Positions 58,404 to 64,000 of a DNA stretch of 64,000 nucleotides are shown here, one piece after another; the first letter of the stretch is position 1, and each line of letters opens with the position of its first letter. The DNA comes from an uncultured Eubacteriales bacterium (lineage in GTDB: Bacteria; Bacillota; Clostridia; Oscillospirales; Oscillospiraceae), in contig URCB01000004.1 in the NCBI GenBank assembly GCA_900546255.1, forward strand, positions 14,182 through 78,181, in the 5' to 3' direction. A model generated the notes under the pieces. It saw only the letters and a list, made by a program, of their open reading frames with translations. It did not search any database and had not been told where the DNA came from. Position numbers and translations under genes: made by a program.

Positions 58404-60803
58404 ATGACACTTCCCTTGGAAAACCCCACCGGCGCCATCCTCCGGCGCCTCACCCGCCGCAGCCTGCAGAGCGAGAAGCGGCGCAACGGGATGGTGGTCA
58501 TCGCCGTGGCCCTGGGGGCCTTCCTCCTCTGCCTGGCGGGGACCATCGGCGCCTCTCTCCTCCAGATCCGCCAGGACCAGATCACCGACACCTATGAGGC
58601 CACCTACGCCGGGGTCACCCAGGCCGACATCGCCGCCCTGAAGGAAGTGCCGGAGATCGCCCGGGTGGGGACCTACTATGTCCTAAGCACCGAGAACAGT
58701 CCCCGGGGGTTCCAGGCCACCTACCTCTATGTGGACCAGGACCTCCTCTACACCTTCCGCCACCAGATGTCCCTGGCCCAGGGTCGCCTGCCTCAGGGGG
58801 ACCATGAGGTGGCCCTGGGGGCCGACTGGCTGGCCCAGTACGCCAACGGCGCCGGACTGGGGGATGCCGTCACCCTGGACACCCCCAGCTTCTCCGGCAC
58901 CTATGTGGTCACCGGCATCCTGGGCCAGGAGACGGCGGCCGGGGCGGAGTTTCCCATGGTCCTCTCCCACGCCGCCCTGGAGGGGTGGGCGGACTACGAC
59001 CCCGCTGGGTACCTGGCCTACGTCCACCTGGCCGGGGACCAGGCCCTGTCTGCCGAGGCCATCGAGGCCTTCTACCGCCAGACGGCGGAGGACCTGGACC
59101 TCCCCGTCCCAGGGTTCTCCAACGTGTATTTCCGGTACCACGACAGCAGCTACCTCCGGGAGGTCCTGCCCATGGTGCTGGTGCTGGGGGCGCTGGTGCT
59201 GGCGGGGGGCTGCCTGGTGATCCAGAGCATCTTCCGCATCTCCATCCAGGATAAGATCCAGAGCTATGGCCAGCTGCGCACCCTGGGGGCCACCGCCCGG
59301 CAGATCCGGCGGATGGTCCACGGGGAGGGCCGCCGGCTGGGGAGCCTGGGCCTGCTGGCGGGGGTGGTGCTGGGGGCGCTGGTGGGCCTGGCCCTCTTCC
59401 CCCAGGGGTTCCACCCCCTGTACTACGCTGCGGCCATCCTGGTGACCCTGGTCATCGGCGGGGGGATGGTGGCCCTGGCCGTCCGCAAGCCCGCCAAGAT
59501 CGCCGCGGGGATCGCCCCGCTGGAGGCGATGCGCTTCGTCCCCGACCAGCGGGCCGTGCCGCCCCGGAAGGCCGGCCGGGGGGCCTTCTCCCCCCGGGCC
59601 CTGGGCTGGCGGAACTTCCGGCGGGACCGGCGGAAAACCCTGAGCATCGCCCTCTCCCTGAGTCTGGGGGGCATCCTGCTGCTGAACATCGCCTCCATCT
59701 CCCTGGTCCAGGACCCGGCCCGGATGGCCCGGATGGAGTTCCCCCTGGGGGACTACAAGGTCTACCTCTCCTCCGACCGAGCCCATGCCGACATCCTGGC
59801 CCAGGGCAACCCCCTGACCCCCGCCCTGCAGGAGGAGATCCTGGCCATCGACGGGGTCACCGACGTGGTGGTCACCCGCCAGTCCCTGAGCCTGCGGTAC
59901 CAGCTGGCGGGGGACGCCTCGGTCCACAGCACCGGGATGGGGGATGTCCTCACCCAGCAGAACTGGGATGCGGTGTCCGCCGCCCTCCTGGCCGGAACCA
60001 TGCCGGAGGGGGACCGCAGCGTCCTGGTGGCCTCCCATGTGGCGGATGCCTACCCGGAGATCGCCCCCGGGGCCTCCCTGGTGGTGGAGGGGGGCGGGGA
60101 CCCGGTCACCGTCACCGTGGCGGGGGTCTTTGACGCCACCAAGACGGCTGCCTTCGGAGGGGGCCACGGGAACCTGGGGCTGGACGCCGCCGTCCTCTAT
60201 GCCCCGGCGGGCCTGTTCCAGCAGCTGCTGCCGGGGGCGGGTTCCCTGGACTACGCCTGGTCCGTGGTCAGCGACCCCAGCCAGGACCAGGCGGTGGCCG
60301 CCGGGCTGGAGGCCCTGGTGGCCCGCCACCCCGAGGTGGGGCTGGATACCTATGCCAGCCGGGTGGAGGCCTTCCGCCAGAGCAACACGATGATCTATGA
60401 CGCCCTGGAGGTGGTGTCCTGGCTGATCCTCCTCTTTGGGGTGGTGAACCTGGTGAACACCACCCTCTCCAACCAGCTCACCCGGCGGCGGGAGCAGGCC
60501 ATGCTCCGCACCCTGGGCATGACCCGGCGGCAGCTGGGGACCATGATCGCCTGGGAGGGGCTGTGCTACGCCCTCACCGCCGCCGGGGCCACCCTGGCCA
60601 TCGGCCTGCCGGTGGCGGTGGGGGTCTGCCGGACGGTCAGTGCCCTCTCCTACGGGGGGACCATCGTCCCCTACCAGTTCCCCCTGCCGGAGATGGCCCT
60701 CTTCCTGGGGGTGCTCTTCGGGCTGGAACTCCTCCTGTCCGGGTGGAGCATCCGGCGGGAGGAGAAGGACGGCTTGCTGGAACGGATCGGGCAGCGGCCA
60801 TAG
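58404..60803 (+). CDS. ABC transporter permease with two FtsX domains
   Basis: A 799-aa permease. The order is one N-terminal transmembrane helix (about 30-55), an outside domain (about 60-245), three helices (about 250-375) forming the first FtsX unit, then a second helix, a second outside domain (about 430-660) and three more helices (about 665-790). The repeat TLGATARQIRRMVHGEG / TLGMTRRQLGTMIAWEG marks the two FtsX units. Two similar halves distinguish it from BceB, which has one large outside domain. It is the transport partner of the ATPase 13 bases upstream. Confidence 0.9.
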   Translation: MTLPLENPTGAILRRLTRRSLQSEKRRNGMVVIAVALGAFLLCLAGTIGASLLQIRQDQITDTYEATYAGVTQADIAALKEVPEIARVGTYYVLSTENSPRGFQATYLYVDQDLLYTFRHQMSLAQGRLPQGDHEVALGADWLAQYANGAGLGDAVTLDTPSFSGTYVVTGILGQETAAGAEFPMVLSHAALEGWADYDPAGYLAYVHLAGDQALSAEAIEAFYRQTAEDLDLPVPGFSNVYFRYHDSSYLREVLPMVLVLGALVLAGGCLVIQSIFRISIQDKIQSYGQLRTLGATARQIRRMVHGEGRRLGSLGLLAGVVLGALVGLALFPQGFHPLYYAAAILVTLVIGGGMVALAVRKPAKIAAGIAPLEAMRFVPDQRAVPPRKAGRGAFSPRALGWRNFRRDRRKTLSIALSLSLGGILLLNIASISLVQDPARMARMEFPLGDYKVYLSSDRAHADILAQGNPLTPALQEEILAIDGVTDVVVTRQSLSLRYQLAGDASVHSTGMGDVLTQQNWDAVSAALLAGTMPEGDRSVLVASHVADAYPEIAPGASLVVEGGGDPVTVTVAGVFDATKTAAFGGGHGNLGLDAAVLYAPAGLFQQLLPGAGSLDYAWSVVSDPSQDQAVAAGLEALVARHPEVGLDTYASRVEAFRQSNTMIYDALEVVSWLILLFGVVNLVNTTLSNQLTRRREQAMLRTLGMTRRQLGTMIAWEGLCYALTAAGATLAIGLPVAVGVCRTVSALSYGGTIVPYQFPLPEMALFLGVLFGLELLLSGWSIRREEKDGLLERIGQRP

Positions 60804-60816
60804 CCCTGGACATGAC

Positions 60817-60852
60817 AAACGCCCCGGACGGCATCGCCGTCCGGGGCGTTTT
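60817..60852. terminator. Bidirectional terminator after the permease gene
   Basis: AAACGCCCCGGACGGC and its complement with an ATC loop, followed by TTTTC, between convergent genes. Confidence 0.9.
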
Positions 60853-60862
60853 CTCTCTCTGG

Positions 60863-61402
60863 TTATGGCTGGGATTCTTTGGCCTCTTCAGCCTGGGCGG
60901 CGGCTTTTTCCGCCTTGAGCTTCTCCTTGGCGGCCTGCACGGCCTGGGCCTCGGCCTCGGCGGCCTTGCGGCGCTCCTCCTTGCGCTCCTTGCGCAGCTG
61001 GGCCAAAAACTCCGGAGGGACCACGTCGGACCCCTTGGGGTTGAGGATGTACTGCCGGATCTTCTGGGCCAGCTCCTCGTTGCCTGGGTGGACCACCACC
61101 AGGTTGTTCTCATAGGCGTACCAGTAGCTCCGCTTCACGTCGGGCATCTCCTTGGTGATGAGCTGAAGGCTGGCCATCCGGCTGACGGTGGCAGGGGTAT
61201 AGATCACGTCCCGGATGGAGGTGAAGGGGATCTCCCGCTCCTTCTCCTTCATTTTGGTCTTGCCCAGGCACCGGATGACGCAGTAGTCCAGGTAGACATT
61301 GATCTGGGAGGAACCTCCGGGGAGCCAAAAGATCAGCCCATCCCGCAGGGCCTTCTGGTGGGCTTCCCGCTTTTGGGTGCGTTTTGATTTCCGTCCGAAC
61401 AT
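60863..61402 (-). CDS. Hypothetical protein with PH-like domain and charged C-terminal helix
   Basis: Not recognised with certainty. The protein is 179 aa and cytoplasmic. Residues about 20-125 contain strand-rich segments (INVYLDYCVIRCLGKTKM; REIPFTSIRDVIYTPAT; NNLVVVHPGNEELAQKIRQYI) similar in layout to bacterial pleckstrin-homology domains, where the last helix packs across the barrel. Residues 135-179 are a long Lys/Glu/Ala helix, likely a coiled coil. Single gene. Confidence 0.65.
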   Translation of the reverse strand: MFGRKSKRTQKREAHQKALRDGLIFWLPGGSSQINVYLDYCVIRCLGKTKMKEKEREIPFTSIRDVIYTPATVSRMASLQLITKEMPDVKRSYWYAYENNLVVVHPGNEELAQKIRQYILNPKGSDVVPPEFLAQLRKERKEERRKAAEAEAQAVQAAKEKLKAEKAAAQAEEAKESQP

Positions 61403-61481
61403 AGGCCGTCGCCGTCCTCTCTTAGGCCGAGATTGGAATACCTATAGTATACCGCCTCTGTAGGAAAAAGGCAAGAGGGGG

Positions 61482-62339
61482 TTAAAAATCCAGCTGGTCC
61501 GGGTCGTGGCCGGAGCCGCCGAAGGGGGGCAGGGCGGCGATCTGCGCCATGTCCTCCGGGGTGAGGGCAAAGGTGAAGAGGTCCCCGTTCTCCGCCATCC
61601 GGGCGGGGGTCACCGACTTGGGCAGGGGGAGGACCCCCTGTTCCAGGCACCACCGCAGGCAGATTTGGGCCAGCGTCTTGCCGTGGTTTTGGGCGATGGC
61701 GGTGAGGACGGGGTGGTCCAGCACCCGGCCCCGGCCCAGGGGGCTCCAGGCCTCCACCAGGATGCCGTGGTCCCGGCAGAAGGCCAGGGTCTCCCGCTGC
61801 TGGCAGCCGGGGTGGAACTCGATCTGGTTCACCATGGGGGCCACCTCAGTCTCCAGCAGGGCCTTCAGGTGGTGGGGGCGGAAGTTGGACACGCCGATGG
61901 CCCGGATCTTCCCCGCCTGGTAGAGCTCCGTCATAGCCCGCCAGGTGTCCCGGTTGATGGCCTCCCAATCGTCGAACTGGTTGGCGGCGGCGGGCCAGTG
62001 GATGAGGTAGAGGTCCAGGTAGTCGGTGCCCAGGCGGTCCAGGGTGGCCTGGAAGGCGGCCTTGGTTGGGGCATAGCCCCGGTCGGTGTTCCAAACCTTG
62101 CTGGTGAGGAAGACCGCCTCCCGGGGCAGGCCGCTGGCCCGGAGGGCCTGGCCCACGCTGGCCTCGTTGCGGTAGTAGGCGGCGGTGTCAATGTGGCGGT
62201 AGCCCAGGGAGAGGGCGGTCTGGATGGCGGCCACGGTCTCCGCCCCGTCCTGCATCCGCCAGGTGCCGTAGCCCAGGCAGGGGATGGCCACGCCGTTGGC
62301 CAGGGGGAAGGCGTCGCTGAGATGGGCTTGCTGTGTCAT
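61482..62339 (-). CDS. Aldo/keto reductase
   Basis: A 285-aa NAD(P)H-dependent reductase of the AKR5/glyoxal reductase-like group. The catalytic tetrad is seen: Asp and Tyr in HIDTAAYYRNE, Lys in FLTSKVWNTD and His in LYLIHWPAA. The signature IRAIGVSNFRPHHLKALLE and the C-terminal PLPKSVTPARMAEN nucleotide site are intact. Substrate unknown; relatives reduce methylglyoxal and other small aldehydes. Confidence 0.92.
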   Translation of the reverse strand: MTQQAHLSDAFPLANGVAIPCLGYGTWRMQDGAETVAAIQTALSLGYRHIDTAAYYRNEASVGQALRASGLPREAVFLTSKVWNTDRGYAPTKAAFQATLDRLGTDYLDLYLIHWPAAANQFDDWEAINRDTWRAMTELYQAGKIRAIGVSNFRPHHLKALLETEVAPMVNQIEFHPGCQQRETLAFCRDHGILVEAWSPLGRGRVLDHPVLTAIAQNHGKTLAQICLRWCLEQGVLPLPKSVTPARMAENGDLFTFALTPEDMAQIAALPPFGGSGHDPDQLDF

Positions 62340-62374
62340 AGGGTCACTTCCCTTCTTTGGTATGGTATGGGATT

Positions 62375-62403
62375 AGTATAACCTCTTTTGCCCAGGCTGG
62401 CAA
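62375..62403 (-). promoter_or_regulatory. Promoter of the aldo/keto reductase gene
   Basis: On the minus strand TTGCCA (62398-62403) and TATACT (62375-62380), spacing 17. Confidence 0.65.
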
Positions 62404-62423
62404 TGGGCCCCTGGAAGAGAACA

Positions 62424-62453
62424 AAAAATGCCGCCCGGTTGGGCGGCATTTTT
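62424..62453 (-). terminator. Probable original rpsI terminator
   Basis: AAAAATGCCGCCC-GGTT-GGGCGGCATTTTT, a perfect 13-bp stem with T runs on both sides, 19 bases beyond the stop codon of the rpsI 3' fragment. Confidence 0.85.
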
Positions 62454-62471
62454 GAAGCGCAGCAATAAATC

Positions 62472-62523
62472 TCAGCGCTTGGAGAACTGGGGAGCGCGAC
62501 GGGCAGCCTTGAGGCCGTATTTC
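62472..62523 (-). pseudogene. rpsI: Displaced 3' end of rpsI (ribosomal protein S9), attachment site
   Basis: The minus-strand frame ending TGA at 62472-62474 reads KYGLKAARRAPQFSKR, the conserved C-terminal end of ribosomal protein S9. Upstream of it the homology stops abruptly at an RL pair and non-coding sequence. With a tyrosine integrase 95 bases away and the native-looking terminator on the other side, this is best read as the attachment-site fragment left when an element integrated into the 3' end of rpsI. Confidence 0.8.
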
Positions 62524-62617
62524 AATCGTCTGAGCGATGATTTTCCTTGATATTCCGGGCTTTTTTGAGCCTCGGCCCCTCGGTTGTCCTATTCCTTAAC
62601 CAAAAAACAGGCCACTT

Positions 62618-63829
62618 TTACGAGGGGACAGCTTGATGAAATGCAGAATTTACTACATCGAATAGCTGTTCTGGTTTATTATACTTTACTCTTGCATAGA
62701 TGTCCATAGTTGTCTTGCTGTTCTCATGTCCGGCAAGGTACTGGACCGTCTTGGGGTCAACACCTGCATACAGAAGATTGGTGATGTAGGTATGCCGCAG
62801 CAGGTGCGGTGTCACATCGAAGTCCAGGCTATACACAATGTTGGGATTGTTTTTCTGATGTCCTCCCAGACTCGGCTGAACAGTGTACTTGATGCTCTGT
62901 CCGTTCACATACTTATAATAGGTACGCTCCTTGGTAGACCGAACAACGATGTACTGCCAGACACGTTTGAACTGCGAATATGACAAGGGCTGTCCCTCAC
63001 TATCGGCAATCACATATTCCGATTTGGAGGCAGCCTTGGCTTCCCGCAGACAATTCACAAGGCATTTGGGAATGGGAATATCCCTTCTTGCTGCTTTCGT
63101 CTTAAGCGTTGTAGAGATAACCGGTCTGTTATGCTCTGATCGCCATGCGCGCCGCACAGAGATATATGGAGTGGGTGCATCGAGGAACACACAATCCCAT
63201 TGCAAGGCGAGAGCTTCTTCTCGGCGCAGACCGGCATATAAGCCGATCATGGTAAACAGATACGGCGGAAGTCCTTTGACGGTTTCCAGCAGCACTTCCA
63301 CCTGCTGGTCTGTCAGCGAATCTTTCTTTTGGGTCGGTTTCCCTCCTTTTGCCGAAATCCCCTCACACGGATTGTATTCCAGCAACTGGCTCCGCTCTGC
63401 CGAGTAAAAAATGCACTTGAGGAGCATATTCACCGTATTGTGCAGGCTCTCGGACTTATTGGACAATGGGATCAGCGCCAGACGAATATCATCCGCTGTT
63501 ACTTCCTCCATATACATATCTCCCAAAGGCTTGATAATGTAGTTCTTCATATTGGAGGCGTAGCCCTTCAGTGTAGCCGGCGACACTTTTGCGGATTGCA
63601 TCAACAGCCACTTCTCACAATACTCGGCCACAGTAGGATGCTCCCGGTGGAAGATGATCTCCGCTACCTGGCGTCTCGCCTCCTGCTCTTTATCGTACAG
63701 TTCCTCGCAGGTAGTCCCATACAAGCTCACCTGCTTGCCGTCTGCGTCCAGAATCCGGGTTCTGTAATACAGGACACCCTTTCGTGTGACGGTTCCATAT
63801 TGAGGTATGTTTTTTTTCTTCTTTGCCAT
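62618..63829 (-). CDS. Tyrosine-type integrase of the rpsI-integrated element
   Basis: A 403-aa recombinase. N-terminal arm-binding part (GTVTRKGVLYYRTRILDADGK), core-binding domain (about 70-165), catalytic domain with Arg in GLYAGLRREEALAL, HxxR in VTPHLLRHTYITNLLYAG, His in LAGHENSKTTMDIYARV and the nucleophilic Tyr in the same motif. It is not close in sequence to the tRNA-Val island integrase. The ATG at 63829 follows GAAAGGAAATTAATT; 20 extra upstream codons are unlikely to be used. Confidence 0.93.
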   Translation of the reverse strand: MAKKKKNIPQYGTVTRKGVLYYRTRILDADGKQVSLYGTTCEELYDKEQEARRQVAEIIFHREHPTVAEYCEKWLLMQSAKVSPATLKGYASNMKNYIIKPLGDMYMEEVTADDIRLALIPLSNKSESLHNTVNMLLKCIFYSAERSQLLEYNPCEGISAKGGKPTQKKDSLTDQQVEVLLETVKGLPPYLFTMIGLYAGLRREEALALQWDCVFLDAPTPYISVRRAWRSEHNRPVISTTLKTKAARRDIPIPKCLVNCLREAKAASKSEYVIADSEGQPLSYSQFKRVWQYIVVRSTKERTYYKYVNGQSIKYTVQPSLGGHQKNNPNIVYSLDFDVTPHLLRHTYITNLLYAGVDPKTVQYLAGHENSKTTMDIYARVKYNKPEQLFDVVNSAFHQAVPS

Positions 63830-63914
63830 AATTAATTTCCTTTCTCGCGTGGTGATGTATCTACACCTCCTTTTTATCAGAGATTTCAAATTGAATCAAA
63901 GATACGGCCAAGGA

Positions 63915-63948
63915 AAAACTAAGAGCGAGACATCCTTGTCTCGCTCTT
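63915..63948 (-). terminator. Terminator at the right edge
   Basis: AAGAGCGAGACA-TCCT-TGTCTCGCTCTT, perfect 12-bp stem followed by AGTTTTT on the minus strand. It should end a minus-strand gene lying mostly beyond the window; short frames end at about 63953-63970, but their product cannot be named. Confidence 0.75.
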
Positions 63949-64000
63949 ACTTCATTTTCTGAATTGTTCGGAACTTACACAGCGTCCCATAAGTCAAAGG

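Larger units (their letters stand above)
62472..64000. mobile_element. One end of an integrative element in rpsI, continuing beyond the window
   Basis: From the rpsI fragment rightwards the base composition drops and the first gene is an integrase pointing to the junction. The other end, with an intact rpsI, is not in the window, so size and type (phage, ICE or island) are unknown. Confidence 0.75.

Noticed and set aside
63830..64000. Gene at the right edge
   Set aside because: Short frames end near 63953-63970 on the minus strand before a good terminator, but too little is visible to identify a product or frame.

Overview
The window is chromosomal DNA of a high-GC, Gram-positive anaerobe. 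The most likely source is a gut member of the Clostridia, of the Oscillospiraceae (Flavonifractor/Lawsonibacter/Intestinimonas-like) type. This is inferred from the acpP-fabK-fabD-fabG-fabF-accB-fabZ operon with a FabK-type enoyl reductase, Prp-processed ribosomal protein L27, SLH-domain surface proteins, a vanG-type ligase cluster and strong GGAGG ribosome-binding sites. No species marker is present, so the genus is a guess.

Layout. Positions 1-4652 (minus) are a type II fatty-acid synthesis operon read from a promoter with a perfect 15-bp palindrome at its start site. Positions 4999-8913 (plus) are three overlapping genes that match vanG, vanXY and vanT, the D-Ala-D-Ser vancomycin-resistance module, with no vanRS genes beside them. 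Positions 9034-16402 (minus) hold a phosphodiesterase and a 2-aminoethylphosphonate uptake and degradation block (phnX, phnW, ABC transporter, RpiR-type regulator). A MATE pump, two divergent SLH-anchored surface proteins and a DUF368 lipid-carrier transporter follow up to 24543.

Positions 24623-40851 are a roughly 16-kb genomic island between two perfect 80-bp direct repeats, each containing a whole tRNA-Val(GAC) gene. A tyrosine integrase lies at the right end. The left end is a gene-free segment with very large palindromes, followed by a winged-helix-like gene with a non-ATG start. An XRE repressor diverges from a seven-gene operon that looks like phage defence: SNF2-type helicase, DUF4391 protein, an unknown membrane protein, a beta-class adenine methyltransferase (type III Mod), an unknown protein, a type III restriction subunit (Res) and a small membrane coiled-coil protein. 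The variable central part of Mod and two of the embedded genes are AT-rich against a GC-richer frame, so the operon looks like a module-swapping mosaic.

Positions 41033-62339 return to the high-GC core: an AlbA_2/ATPase regulator, a LuxR-type regulator divergent from thiolase, prmA, a PPP-type phosphatase, a LysR regulator, rplU-prp-rpmA-obgE, a HAD phosphatase, an old-yellow-enzyme oxidoreductase, a 2-hydroxyacyl-CoA dehydratase-like protein, a two-component system with an ABC exporter, and an aldo/keto reductase. At 62472 there is a displaced 3' end of rpsI (ribosomal protein S9) next to a second tyrosine integrase (62618-63829). This marks one end of another integrative element that continues beyond the window.

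The most interesting parts are the defence island with its mosaic operon and palindromic left end, the vanG-type cluster with helically phased TTAAGA boxes in front of it, and the use of the 3' end of rpsI as an attachment site.
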